This document shows, in pieces, positions 13,889 to 29,000 of a stretch of 64,000 bases of DNA. Where the stretch lies: positions 70,597,104 through 70,661,103 of the forward strand of contig OV884014.1 of the NCBI GenBank assembly GCA_930367205.1, written 5' to 3'. The translations under genes and the position numbers were made by a program. The notes under the pieces were generated by a model. The model did not search any database, was not told where the DNA came from, and saw nothing but the letters and a program-made list of their open reading frames with translations. The stretch comes from Acanthosoma haemorrhoidale (taxonomy: Eukaryota; Arthropoda; Insecta; Hemiptera; Acanthosomatidae). Every line of letters starts with the position of its first letter. Positions within the stretch are counted from its first letter, which is position 1.

Positions 13889-14089
13889 CCAAGGGAGTGC
13901 CTGTCGAGACATGCTGTAGTACTTCTATGCTTGAAACGATGGACTCCCAGGTCACTTTAGCTGCAAATTTTCTGAAAAGATGTCCTTCCTGCCTAGCAAA
14001 TTTCTTGGAGCACATCTGCAGCCTCACTTGCGCACCGGATCAGTCCAGGTTTTTGAATGTGACTGATATTGAAGAAAACAATGGCACAC
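13889..14089 (+). CDS. NPC1: NPC1 exon: N-terminal sterol-binding domain, first exon in window
   Basis: This exon encodes the ETCCST...KRCPSC...[11 protein letters not shown] block, the Cys-rich core of the NPC1 N-terminal domain, with an N-glycosylation site in FLNVTD. The acceptor is probably the AAG ending at 13888; an AG at 13893 is a second choice and would remove five bases. The donor is GTAAGT after 14089 and leaves one base (phase 1). The frame starts mid-protein, so an upstream coding exon is required. GTG at 13897 is an internal valine, not a start. Confidence 0.93.
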
Positions 14090-17000
14090 GTAAGTTGAGA
14101 CATAGTCCTTATTGCTTACTTACCAATATTGTTATTTAGTAGATACTAATAAAAAAAAAATGCAATTTTAATCGTAAGGAAATAAAAAAGTAAGAGTCTA
14201 GTTTTACAGTTGATAAGTGAAAAAGTTTATTCACAAATTTTATATTATTGATTTATTTTGTGGCCACCAGTCATTTAAAGGCAGGTAGTGGATTTGTATA
14301 TCATGTTACATCAAAATCGACAATATTTATCCTTCCTGGAAATGTTTATAATGCACCTAACTTGCTTTTTTACATGATTATAATCACATTTTCTTTTATT
14401 CTTAAGTTCACTTTAAATTAAAGGATGATGAAAAATGTCATAGATAACTGATGACCTTTATCTAAAAATATCAAAATATGCTGACAATGTTTAAGGAAAT
14501 AAGTTTGCTTTGCTGGTCCATGTACTCATTAGCACTATACAAGATCAAAGAGATTGAGCCAAAAGACCTAACATCCGTTGGATCAGGTTGATCATTCACG
14601 GAGGGGGAAATTTTCCCTAGTTTGTGGTAAGCTCCACAGTTCTGATTTGTACGTTATCATGCTATCAGCACTTATGCAATGTCGCCTTTTAATTGTACAA
14701 TTAATAATTGTATTATTATAGCCATAATCAATGTATTGGAACAATCGTCAAAGTGCAGAGATATGTTCCAAATAGTCAGCAACTTTTATCAGGTAGTTAT
14801 TAGCTAAAGAGAAAATATTTTGACAAGGCTGGCTTGATATTAGTGTTTCTTTTAGAAAGAGCCTGTAATATAGCATGAAATTCACTGCGATTAAAATTTG
14901 AAATTGATAGAGTTGCCTTCAGTTCCATCACATACACTGTCCTTTCCTGAAAATATACGATTAGGAAGACATAATATTAAGCTTATTATTTTGATTATTA
15001 TAAAATATTGAATGTAATAATAAATTAATTAGCAAATGTGTTTTTTTTTCGTTAAGTTTTCGTCAATGGAATAGAATATTTCATAAGCGAAAAGTACACT
15101 AAGGGTGTGTATGATTCTTGCAAACAAGTTACTGTGCCATCCACCGGTCAGCTTGCTTTAGACCTTATGTGTTCGCAATGGGGATCGAGTAGGTGCACAC
15201 CAGAAAGGTCAGTATTTGCGATTATCCACTAGTAGAAATTTGTTTTTAAAATACTAATATTCAATTATTTATTTTAGGTGGTTTCATTTCATGGGAGACC
15301 CAGATGCGAACCCTTACGTACCATTCCGTATAAGATTTAAAATTTCCAATGAACCTACTGGTGAAATGATACCTCTAGATGCGCCAATCATACCATGCAA
15401 CGCTTCCTTAGATGTGAGTAATTTTTATCTGCTTAAGATTTATCCTTTGAATATATTTTGTTTATGAATTTGCTTTTATTAGAGTGAGTCAAAAGTGTTA
15501 TAAACTACTCTACATTTGCCCAGAGAATGCCTGTGAGTAGTGGGGGGCGACATCTTTTTCATTCTCCTACTTCTTACCCCCTCACCCCACTCATCGTATA
15601 CCGACCTACTGACGTCACAGATCTTTCGACTCGTGATTCTCAAGGGCTTCAGGGGCCAGTTAGATTGATACTACGATTTTCTCCCTTGTATTTATTTTTT
15701 ATTATGTTTTTGTACCGACTATTAATTGAATTTTATTTTTTGAAATGTATATATGTAACAAATTAGTATTTTTTGAAATGTGTGTGTATAATCAAAATAA
15801 AGGATCCAAGGATAAAGGGGGAGATATGGAGTGGTCCCAGAGTTCCCAGGGAACTGTGATTTATTTAAATGCTTGCGCATTGTTTAAAAACTATTTAATT
15901 AAGCTTATTTCAATTTAAAATGGCATGATGATGATAAAAAGTAAGAAGTGTAATTTTATTGTTTATAAAAACATAACAACAAGCGACTCAGTAAAAATAT
16001 ATTTCATCCAATTCTTGTAGGATCTCTGAAATATTCCCTGAATGCTAATCTTTCAAAGGAGACAACAATGTGGTGTATTCAAATTTCAGAGAGCTCATTT
16101 GAATTTTACAGCATTATATGTATTTGTTTAGCCCATAGTCACATATATTGCAATTAAATTTAAATTCTTTATTTTAGTGGTGTTTTCATAGGTTATAACA
16201 AATCAGCTACAAAGATAATAAATTGAATAGGTTACTGGTTCGATATGGATAGCCAAGTTGGAAAGAGTGCCTGATCATAGATCAGAAAGGTTCTAGGTTA
16301 AATTCCAGGCCCTGTCGCTATATTTTTTTCTTGATTAATAATTATAAATCCAATGGGTTTACAGACCCCCCCCTTACTTACTATTAATTTTTTTATGAAT
16401 GCATGCTTGTATCAAAATATATTTAAATCTCTTTAGATATTTTTTAAGTCTTTGAGCTACTGCATGGATGGTTTATTTATAATTTTTAAATTTATGTAAT
16501 TTACAGAAGGATACCCCAGCATGTAGCTGTATGGACTGTGAAAACAGCTGTCCAGCTCCACCCCCACCTAAACCGTCTCCAAGACCGTTCACACTTCTCG
16601 GACTTCCTGGACTTCCTCTCATCATGGCTCTGGCATTCGTTGGGGTCACTAGTATCTTTATTTCTTGCATCTGTTGGGCGCCATCATTGAACAGTGGAAT
16701 CGGTAATTTTATTGTGTTATTTCCATTTATTAATATTAAAAGAAGTGAAATCACACATATTTATAATAACCCAATATTTAAAATTCAAAGCATAATTTTT
16801 TTTGCTCATGGAAGCAACATCCTAATGCTAATGCTTTATTAAAAAAACAGTATATTTACTATAGTGGTTTGATGCTGGTTGTAGATTGTGTAATAAATCA
16901 AATGATTTAATTATAAGTTGAAAGTTAATGCTTCTTCAGTCTATGAAATAAAACCATGTACAATTTACAGCAATTTTTATTTCTCAAAATGAGCCAAACA

Positions 17001-20000
17001 GTTCTTACATTATAAGTTTCTATATGAGTGGATTACTTAATTTCTTGTAAATGGATTATAAAAAACCAAAATACATTAAAATACCTAAAACTCATACAGA
17101 AAAATATTTAAAATAATCATCAACATGCATTCATCTCATGACTACTTAAGACAATAAAAATAAATGTTGGGAATTCTTAGATGGTGTGGACTTTGTGTAG
17201 GAAGAAGGGAATGGTCCCTCACTATTACTGTGTTTATTATTTCGTATTCTTGTTTAAGCTGCCTAAAATAATGGAATATGTTTTTATTTATATACTCTCC
17301 ATCTTATTTGTTATATTAGTAACAATATTTAATAATACACATAATAATTAGAGCATTCATTTAGTTATTATGTGAATTATTAAATAATGTTAATTTGTGT
17401 GGATCATCTCTCATGGTGGCTATTGTTTATATGTTTGACTATATGTTACATTTTGAGAGAAAAAAATTGTGTAAATTATATGTTGGTTTCATCATTCACT
17501 ACATCGTATGTGTTGTCTTGGTAAACTGATGAGACAATTTTTATTTTTATAGAATATATCTAATCTTTATTTTTTCATTTATAAATATTTTTTCAAGTTA
17601 TAAATATTTATTGTTCTTTTTTATTTTGCATCAATGAGTGTTTAAATTCGTGATAATACACTCAGCTCAATAAAATATTTCTGTTCACACTTATCCTTTT
17701 TTTGTTATCCATCTTATAAACAAATAATTTATAATTTCTCTGTATATATTATTTCTTAACTATATTTTCTTAATCTGCAGGTTACCTTAACTATTAAACA
17801 CATGATACATATGCATTGATTTTAAAACTGCATGGAATGCAACCATAATAACCAGCGAATGATATTTTTTTCCCATTAATCTACATTTAGCATTTTTTAA
17901 ATTGACTGGTCAATAGTGTTTTTTTTTTAATTTACAATGTCTTTTTCTTCTCTCTCAGTTGTTCATCGACGTCCAATCTACCTGGTCAAGTTCTAAGTAT
18001 TTAATTACCACAACTATGAAAGATATCCCTTTTTACGAATGGCTAAAAAGTTCTTACTTCTCTAATATTTATTAATTCATTTAAGAGTTTTTATCAAGAT
18101 TTTGATTTATAATAAATGTCCCCATTAATTTTCTTAATACATAAATAATTATTATTTATTTAATTCATGGTATAAATTTTACAATGGGAGATCAATCTAC
18201 CACAAGTGAATAAAGGAGAGAGTTGATTCCATATTTGTTCTGCAGGTGGTTTTTTAAATATCCCAAGCTAGACCTCTCTCTACCACTATCTTTTCAGCCT
18301 GCCGCCAGAATGTAATAAATAATATTGTTTTATTCATATATTCTCGAAAATTCAATGAATCTTTCGATAACCCAGTGCTCTCTAAAAAAAATTTTCCATA
18401 TCATCTTTTAGGTTATTTCTTTCTGGAATAAATAAGCAAGTTATGCAGAAATGTAATTTATATACAATTGTGTTTTTTTGAAGGTTTAGCTTCCTGGTAT
18501 TAACATTAATATATTTTAATATTCTTTATATCACCGACTGCAAATCAGTTCTTCCTTCATTTTTTTTTTGTCTCTTTGATCTTGGTAAAGGAGCAGCAGT
18601 ATTTGCTTGTATCAAGAATCGGTCAGATCTGCTTCCTTGGAGAAAAAGCCATCAACATCAACGATTAGCTCAAGGAAAAAAACTAATAAGTAACAACAAA
18701 ATATTTTAACAAACAAATTGAAATCATTTTAAAATTTTTACCTAGTATTTTTGATACCATATTTATTTTCATTTTTGGTAAATAAACTGCCACCAAGTAT
18801 CATCGTAATAAAAGTTATTGCAATTTTGCACTCATGTTTTCTTCGATCAATTGTCTACATATTTTTATTTGCCTCGTAAAAGAATTCTCAAGAAATACCC
18901 TACAAATTTTTAATCTATATTTGTTAGCAGAAGTAAGAAACTTTTAGCTAAACCAGCTAAAAATTATATGCTGGTTTTTTTGTATTGTCTTTTGGGAAGG
19001 GGGGGTGTTAAACTTTGTTTCTATTTGCTATGATTTTTTTTTTTTTCGAATTAATCAGTGGAGAAATAGGTTTTTGGAATTTATTTATATGCCCATGTAG
19101 CGGGTGTTCTGTTGAGAAGAAGCAATGAAGAGAATTCAGTGGGCAGGCACATACGAAGAACAAACTCAAGGATAGCGATGGCGGCAGATGACGAATCAAG
19201 TCCTTTACAGTCCAAACGCTCTAGTAGGTTTATGTAAACATTTTTTATAATACTTAATTGCTACAGTACCTGTCACGACTGTGCTTTTTGCATTGCCTTC
19301 TTAATATCTTCTCTTTGCTTAGTGCTTTATTCAAATGCCTGTTGTACATTGCCTGATACATTAGTTAAAATGCTTTGTGTAGGATTGCTCGTTATGCCTA
19401 CACCCTAGGCGGACTTTCAAAACAGGTTAACAGGTTTATTGTCTGACATAAATAGTTTTACTGTTTATGTATGTGGTTTATTTAAGTTATAGTTTATATA
19501 GGTTATGTTATGGCTAGAATTATTTTTATGATAATGAAGATCATTTATTACCTCACATATCATCTTTAGGATTCAGGTAGCACATTTGTTATGCTTGTAC
19601 TGGTGGTATTCATTGATGAATTGTGTTAACTATATTTTTTTTAGTTCTTATTTATGATTAATTTCAGTTTTGCATGACACAATTATACAATTATTTAAAA
19701 TTAATTTATTTACATATTTATCTTGTGTTTCTGAAGTGATTGCGTGGGAGCATAATGAAGGCACAAAACCAGGTGACATTAAACTAAATGCTCTCACTCC
19801 ACTTTTTGATCATCATAATCACACCCTCTTTACCTCTGTGAGAACTTTTCTTAGAGAATTTGATCCAGAATCCAAAGTTCTGTGTCAGTTGAAGTAACCT
19901 TTCCCAGCCCATCCCTCTATTGTCAAAAGCCTCTCCAACTACATCCTTCCATGTCTTCAAGGCCCTAAAAGTGATTTCCCACCCACACTAGTTTTGTAAG

Positions 20001-23000
20001 TTACACTATCCTCTATAATTCTCAATATATGTCCATAACATTTAAGACTGTGCTCCTCCAACTTCAAAATTTCCTTGTATAGTGACATTTCTTACTCAGA
20101 CTCTTCTTGTCTTGTCTTTCACTCTTCTCATGTAGGCTACTAAACAGTTAGCATAGTTAAATAGCATAAAGCTCATTTGCTTGACAGTAGAGATCCAGGA
20201 TTCACTGCAGTAGATCAATAAAGGCAAGAAATCATTTTTGTAAATGACATTCTTAGACTTTTTACCGACTTCCTCAGAATATTTTTTTGAATAAATTAAA
20301 ACATCTGCCAGCAGATTTAATCATCTCTTTTATTTTTCCACCGAGACAGCCAAATTCAATGTCGTGAGCATTGAGATACAAATATCAATCTGACTTGTTC
20401 CAGACATTCTCCATTAAGGGAAATAATCGGGTCTTCTTGTTTTGCCTTAACCTTTCAATCATAATTCTTTTTGATTTCTTGAGTTCTTCTTGGAGGATGT
20501 GGTGATTGAACTGCAGAATATGAAAGCAAACATGCTGAAGAGGACATGCTTTAAATATTAACATTCTAAATATCAGGGCTCATCCTTAGATCGCCTCTTT
20601 TTAAAGTTGTGTATAAAAAGTACGGGACTAAGTCTAGACAGAGTTGTCAGATGCCTTGCGTATTTCTGAATTCCGTTGTGTTATTTTCCAATGCCCTATT
20701 GGAAGGGTATTTTCCTTAATTAGCTGTTAGGAGGTAATATCGAAATGATGTGTTCAAAGATGATGTAGTTTTTGTTATTTTGTTTAATATTTTGTTTTTT
20801 TCTATTGTGGTTTCATACCTTTTTTTGTGTGTGATTATTTAGGGTATTTAAAAACAGTTGCAATTAAGACTTAACGATTGCTCATAATCTGTGAAATATT
20901 TATTTTTTGTTATTGTACATTTTCAAATATTTCTTTTGGGATACTTTTTTTCTTTATATTACAATTCCTAATAATAGAAAAAAAAAGTTAAGCATTAAAT
21001 GACCATTAAATTATTTTTTTTTGTAAAAGAACTGTAATATCTCTAAATAACCAAAAAAGTTAAAAACAATTGAGGCACTCCTACACTCCATTCTATCCAA
21101 TAACTGTAAGTTACGGCCAGGTGCTTGTTAATATCCTTTTTAAACACTTTTTTCATTGGTTTTTCCAACCACCTTTTTTTATTAACAGTTTGTAGTTTCG
21201 AACAAAAGCAAAAATTGAAAGTCCCCATCATTATTCAAAATAATAAAATTCCACATCAATTAACAACAGAATCAATTGAAATAATGTTTGTTGAAATGAT
21301 TTTAGTTTATTGGCGCTTCAGATATTAACTAAATAAAATAAGACTTACTGATTGAAACTCCAATCAAAGGGCCAGTTGGCATTTTTTCCTAAATTCAGCA
21401 TTGCTCTTCAGTTACAACTATTTGTTGGTCTGAGGCAAGCACCTCAAGAATAGACCTAAATCAAATTTCTCTCATTAAAAAAATAAATTAAGTCCAAAGT
21501 TAGTACAATAAATATTAACTTAAAAAACTAGAGTAGAGAAAAATGCCAATGGCATTAAATTATAAGCATCTTAGATTTATTTAAGTATTTCGTCTTAAAA
21601 TGTATTGTGCAAGTTATACTTAATATTGTATTAATATGTAGTTTATGTATATGAGTATGATAACAATTTCTCCTGTGATTTAAATATATATATATATATT
21701 GCTTTACCGACAGCTATTCCTGCCTGTTCCTCTATTAATTGAAATATATTTTCAATACGTTTAGAAGGTGCATCTATAGCATATAATAATGTAGCTTGTA
21801 TTACAGTTGTAGTATTATGTGAATTTGATCTATATGGTATGTATCGTCAAGTGTCCGTCTTTTAGATACCGTCATTGTTGATCAGTAGTAAATGTTGTCT
21901 ATTTAATTTTATCTCCTTCTTCAATATTTATGTAACTATTTCCATTTCATTATAAATTCTTATTGTAGATGCGTGTTTTTGTCTTATTTTTTATAAGTGA
22001 TCTCTACCTGAAGTGATTGTCATAATCTCTTCCTTTCAGCTTTTAGTAGATTTGTTTGCTTTGTAGATTACTTCCTACAATAATTTTAATGTTAATTAAG
22101 ATACAATTTAAGTAAAATGTTTTGGTATACTATTTTTTTTTTTTCAGTTATAAAACAGCAAATTGAATAGTTCTATTTATCTATGTATAATATTATTAAG
22201 GTATATTGCCAAACCACTGAAACTCAATTGGTTCCTGTTGTAATCTCGGTTCCTGCTTTTAATAAAGTTTAGAAGTTCTGTGGGCATTCTTTAATGTTTT
22301 TCCCCCCCCCCCCCCCCCCGTAGGGTCTAGAATGACCTTGCCTACTACAAATACTAGCTTATTGTACGGTTGTTCACATTAAGTGAATTTTCTGAAAGGG
22401 TTAGTTCATGGTATGCTAAATTTTAAATTATAATAGTTAAATCTATGAGGCAGCACCTCATAAAGAGATAAGGACAACCAAGGTTTTAGCGGTTGCTATT
22501 TGGTGGTGGAGAGGAATTGGTATGGTTAGTACTAGCCTGTTACCTATTAACCTTGATTCTGGTTTTCTAGACAGAATTCGTTACTTCTTTATTCAAGGAG
22601 TTACTCATTTATCCTTACAAAACTAAGTGAACCCTAACCAGATCCATTTTCTGTACTGAAAGTTTGATAGAAACTTATAATTTTTTAAGATAAAAGTTGA
22701 CTGTTAAATGAAATCCTTTTTCAAAAAGTTGAATCGGTAAGTTTTTGTAAATAAACCTTTTTTTCTCAAAAAAGAAAGTAAAAGTTCTAATGACTTTTTT
22801 TCAAATAAAAAAAGTTCACAATTATTTTGTGTCCCTCCCTGGTAAAAACTTTATAATTAATAGCCTCATATTTCTAAAAGGTCATTACAGTTAATAGGGG
22901 AATAATTTTTACTAATTAAATAATTTATGATATAATATTTATCCTAAATTATTATATCATTTTTTTAAATAAAATATTCTGTTATTGTTTTTTTTTAAAC

Positions 23001-26000
23001 AATTTTTTTCAATGTAGGTTTTGTGAGCAGTACAGATGGCACTGAAGGAAGAAGTTCAAGTGCCCCTACAATGACCATAGTTCAACCTTCTTCTCTTGCT
23101 GAAAAAGTGGGAGTATTCCTTGATGAAAAATTGCAGTATGGTTTCTACAAAATAGGCTTATGTAAGTATTTTTATTGTTTTCTCTCACTTTTTTGGGGGG
23201 AGTTGTGTCGATAATGTTACTATGATCCATGCTAAAGTTAATTATTATTAACTAATGAAAAAAATAATGTCTAACTTTGCAGAGTATTCCTCTTTTTCGT
23301 TGATGTTCACCTTAACGTATTGAGTACTGATATTCCATGCTTTAAGTTAAATTAGTTCTGATATATATTTAATATAAGTACATTTTATTTAGATAGTATT
23401 TAATAGGTAAATATAATGACTACATGATTTTTTTTTCATTTTTTAGGGTGTGCGTCTCGTCCTTGGCTAACTTTACTGATTGGATCATGTGTTGTTACTG
23501 GACTTGGTCATGGCATCAAGTACCTGTATATTACAACAGATCCAGTCGAATTGTGGGCTGCGCCTAACAGCAGGTCACGACTTGAGAGGAACTTCTTTGA
23601 TGAGAACTTCGAGCCATTTTATAGGACTGAACAAATCATAATTCATGCTGTAGGCCTTGAAAATGTATGTTAAATATATATCAGTTAGTTTATATTTAGC
23701 CATGAATTTATATTTGAGTGGATGTATTCGTTGAGATATTGGCTTAAGTAGATAAGAATTTTATGAAAATTTAACTTTCTTTCATCAACCTCAGCCGATA
23801 TTCCATATTTATATTTCTAAAAATAAAGTAATGAGGGAACCATTTTTAAATGGATAACATCACTAATAAAATATGTATTTTTATAAAATTATAAAGTTTC
23901 AAAAATTCTTCAATTAATCTCAGGGGAATGTGTAGGTTCAACTTTTCTTTGAAAATGTCATGGGTCATTTCTAATTAAAGTTTACATTGTTTGTTTTTTA
24001 TTTTGAAGGCTTCTCTATTGGGTACCATGTATTTAGTTGCTGGGGCTGCATAATTAACCAACCATATTCCTTCAAGCCAAATCTTTAACTAAATACACAC
24101 TTAACAAATGTCTCTCAACTCTTGACATAATATTGTTTATCTTCTCAACATTTCTGTTTCCTCAATAGCTAACTAACTATAATCTCACTTCCTTAATTAA
24201 AAGATAGATTATGAAAGCATGTAGCTCTTCAGAGTCGACATCATCAAATTCATTACTTTATAATATCTGTGGAGAATAGTGGTTTCATCTGTTGGTTAAA
24301 CCATGCAAATTCGCTATTTAAACCCTGTATAGCGACCGCTAACTATATATGTAAATTACCCTACACTCTGGTTCATAATGTATTATTATAGAAAATGCAA
24401 ATCTGTGTAAACTTCTGGTAACAAATCAGAGAGAGGTCGGAAGTCGTAAACAAGTAACAGAGGATCGAGGGTTCGGCAATAAACCTAAGGGAATTAGCCA
24501 CCTGACTGCCATATAACCTAGGGCAAGGACACTTACCCCTATTAGAATAGACCTTCAGTCCCTTCCGGCAGCCATAAAAAACACACCCTTTTACCCCAAC
24601 GGTCATAAAACTAAAAGGAAATGGTCACCTGTGTATCGTAAATCATACCCCTGGCAGACAGACCCAGCCTTCCACGAGGGAGGGGGTTACCATATTTATA
24701 TCAGTAAATTTTGCCCTGAAAAGACACTCTGTCTCCTAGTCTCCATAGCCGTGCGACTTATCACTTACCCCAGGGCCACCTATGGCCCTGGTAGGCTCAC
24801 GCTTCACTCTTTTCTAGTCTCTACATACCGATAGCCGCTATCACCCGTCACAATACGCCTACTCAGCCTTCCGCTAATCTACTCTCGTTATGCCGCACCT
24901 CTACGACGGCACTTTGCCACACAGCCTATAGCAGACCTCTGACGACTTGTACTTATTACGCTGCCGATCTCTCGCCCGAACTCTGAAAACTGGTCTTATT
25001 CTTTATGAACCTCATCCTGAACACAGTGTCTTGTCGGGGCACATTCCTATCAGTAAATGGAGTCAGATATTAACGCCTACATGGAACATGGTCCATGTTA
25101 TTAACTACAACAATCCGACAATTGTTGACCTCCGACAATTGTTCACCTTTTCCGACAATTGTTCACCTCCGACAATTGTTCAACCATTTCCCGACACCCT
25201 GGTTAAAAATATTGCTTGCTAGGTTCATATATATTTTTAATAATATTTTAATCTAATAACCCATAATATAACTGTACAAATTCATACATTATTTTTAGAT
25301 ACTTCACAATACATCATTAGGTGCGATAGAGTTTGGACCTGTTTTTCATAAGGAATTTCTCATGGAAGTTTTGAATCTACAACGAGATATTCAAGCTGTA
25401 AGATACTTTTTTTTTTCCTTTAAGGAGGTAGTTTATGTAATCAATGAAGCATAGTTTTAATAACACATAATCAAATGTATTTACTTATTATTTAGCTCGG
25501 AAGCGAAGATGGAAATGGATTGGAAAAAATTTGTAATGCCCCTCTGACATCACCTTTTACTGGACCTGCAACAGTTAAGGATTGTGTTCTGCAGAGTATT
25601 TGGGGATATTTCCAGGATGATATTGACACATTTGAAGAGAGTGATACTGATTCAGAAGGCTTCATGGTTAATTACTTGGATCACATCAAGGGCTGCTCCC
25701 AGTAATGAAATTACTTTTCTTACCATATTTATAATACTATTTCTTATTAAGAAACATTCCTGCTTTAGAAGCTTTTATCAAATTCATGCAATTTAAAAAA
25801 AAAGATTGCATACAGATTATTAAGAGCAAGTATTTCTAAATTTTATATTCTAATGAATCTTAGTATTACTGAGGAGATTTTAGGTTTTCATATTTGTTCT
25901 TTGAAAACTTCTTAAGATACTCGAAACTAAATATTATGATGCGATAAGAATTTTAATTCACTAAAAACATAAAATTTACAATTTTATGAAATCTTCTTTG

Positions 26001-29000
26001 TTGACTTCTTTCTTCAGCTACTAATTACTGGTTTATTTCTGTATGCTGGTTATAACACCTAACATAAGAAACCTCTAATTTATTTACATTACATTGATTC
26101 TGTAAGAGGCAGTAGGTAGGAGGATTTCCAAATTGTGTCTTTGGAGTGAAAGTTGCTCAATGAAAAAAACCTTGTGGGGGGGGGGGGGGGCTGTGATCTC
26201 AAAATTTTTCACTTCATCACTTTTAACCCTTTATCAATATCTAAAACCTGAGAAAATACTGGAAGTTTTAATATTGTAGAAAAAAGTGTATTTATGGGTT
26301 AAATATTTTTTTTTTTTAGGAATCCATACGATACGGGCTGCTTAGCGCTATATAAAGGCCCTGTTGATCCTGCGGTAGCACTTGGTGGTTTCTTAGCACC
26401 TGGAGAGAGCTTGTCAAAAAATGCAACTTATGAGAAGGCTACTGCAGTCATTTTGACTTTCCTTGTCAACAACTATCATAACAAAACAAAGCTTATTCCT
26501 GCTTTAAACTGGGAGAAAAAGTAAGTTTTAATTAAGTATGTTTTTAGTGGTATTACCAGATTTAATTTAATTCTAAACATTTTTGTCTTAATTGTTTTGT
26601 CATTGAAAATATTTCATTAAATTTTGTTTTTAAGTCACTCCAAAATTATTATTCTCAATAAAAATCAAACCATCTTATCAAGTTAGCTGTTTAAATTTAA
26701 GACTTCCAAAAATTTTAATTTTTAACAATTTATGTTTATTTTAATTGATTAACAGAAATGGTGCAAATAGATGAGCTGTTGAGATTTATGGTGGTTTAAA
26801 TCTGAGTTGTTCTGTTTAGCAGGATAGTGAAAAAGGCATTACTGCTATCATTGCCCAGTAGAAGCAACACGCAAAGCTTTCCTCCCCAAATAAAAATCAG
26901 TTTTGTTGACACCTAAGCATCACTTGTGGAAATATTGGATTGTCAATCGGCAAGAGGCATTTATAAATTAACATTTATGAGAAGCCATGCACCCCCTCAA
27001 ACGGCAAGGAGTTCTGTTGTGTATGTCCTGTATAAAAATCAATAGAGATCAAAAGCCACATTTCATTCTTAGGGGCTTAAGAGGTTCTTCTAGGAATCAT
27101 GTTGTTCTTGGCTGAGTTCTAAATGAACTATCCTGGGGGAAACTGATGGGATATAGCACTTGAGGGGCAGTGATCTAGTGGATTCTCACTTCTTGTCCTA
27201 TTACAAACGTAAGATGAAAAGCTGCTCGGGCTTCATCAGAATCAGTTGGTGCACACAAGAGAGATTCTCCCCCAGTTTGGATTCATCATTTTTTTTCTAC
27301 AAAATAGCCCTACTAAAAAACAGTGGCCTACCGATTCTTGACTCATTCGTCATTATTTTTACATTGCAAAATTAATAGTAATTAAGTCACTTATTATCTG
27401 TTTGCCTTTTTAATAAATAAAATAGTCTGTAAAAGTTATTATTCATTCAAGGAGAAAAATTTGCGATCTTTATTCTTTTCATTCAATTCATCAAAGGGTG
27501 TATGAAAATGTTACTGTTATTTTTAAATGGACGACTGTAAATATGTTAATCCTATTTAATGTAGACCTATAATTAATGCTCAAAGCTTGTTATAAAACAT
27601 TCAACTCGATAAAATCTTAGTTCAGTTATCCCGACTAGAAAGATAAATGATGATACCACACAAAATTCTCTTCATTTTAAGACATTACTCTTAGTGTGCA
27701 GTATACAAATTAGAAATGTAATAAGGGCTGAAGGTGACCATAAGTGGATATTGATGATGTTTTATAGCAAGAATGTCAGAAAAATTTTCACCAGCCTGTG
27801 GTTAACTTTAAAGGAGTTGCATGCCAAGGATGCTCTACTACACTCTTCCCGTTGTAATAAGGAAGAGTCGGAAGATTAATGGGATGGAACTTCTACTGCA
27901 CACATCACATCGCCCAGACATACTCCACTTTCTTCAAGTGTCAGTTTAGCAGCGTGGGATCAAGCCACTGGCTGAAAGACGACTAATTACAGTGGATGAC
28001 AATTTAATTATTTATTGTATATTCTATCAAAGAAACAAAAATATTAACTATTTGTTGAAAAACAGTCATTTTTTTTATACTCGTATCATTTTTATGTTAG
28101 GGCAGTCAAAAATTGTAATGTCATTTCATTTTGTCCTCTTTTATTCTTCTCTTTGTGACCATGGCCCCTATTGTATGTCACTGGGCTTAAAATTACGGTT
28201 GTCAGAACATTGCTTATTTGAAAAATAAGTCACTAACACCAGCGCCAGTAACAGCATCAGTCGACTTACACCACACCACTCCTTTGTTTTGTTGTCCTCA
28301 ATGGTTCATATCTCCTGATTCCTTTCTCTTCTCCTCTCTTTCAATTTTAGAAAATGTGTGTAATACATTTTTCCCCATTTTTTTTTCGTTTTAATCCAGG
28401 GTCCACTTTCTTCAAGAGAAAAAATTTATATTTTTGTCAAATAGGTAGACTGACTGATATTGGCAGGCTATGAAATCATAAATATATCCATCATTATTTT
28501 GTATTGAAAATTATGCTTTTTTTTTTTAATCCATTAATCTTACCTGATGATTAGGTACCCTCAGATGGGCCTCTCATCGAACCTGACCATGATGTTTAAA
28601 GTCTACTTTATTATTATTTTATTACCTGTTTAATGTTTAGGTTCATTGAGTTCATGAAAAACTGGACAACGACTAGAAAACCTGAATACATGGATGTGGC
28701 CTTCACATCCGAAAGGTCAATAGAAGATGAATTGGATAGTGAGTCCAAATCGGACATCTTCACCATTCTTGTTTCCTACGTAATTATGTTTGCCTATATT
28801 GCCATAGCTTTGGGTCATATTAGGAGCTGTTCCACATTACTGGTATGTTTTTTTTCTTCTATTTTCACTTATATATATATATAATATGTACGTAACATAA
28901 AATATATGTAATGCTCAGATGGATAGCAAAATTACCCTTGGCCTTGGAGGTGTTGTAATTGTCTTGGCTTCAGTTATTTCATCAATAGGATTTTTTGGAT

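Noticed and set aside
17959..17996. Strong acceptor (CTCTCTCAG) followed by [12 protein letters not shown] and a stop
   Set aside because: It would end NPC1 after TM1, and no donor restores phase 1; probably a decoy site, although an alternative short isoform cannot be excluded.
19670..19897. 75-codon open frame on the + strand
   Set aside because: No family resemblance; it abuts a minus-strand LINE remnant and is likely a shadow of transposon sequence.
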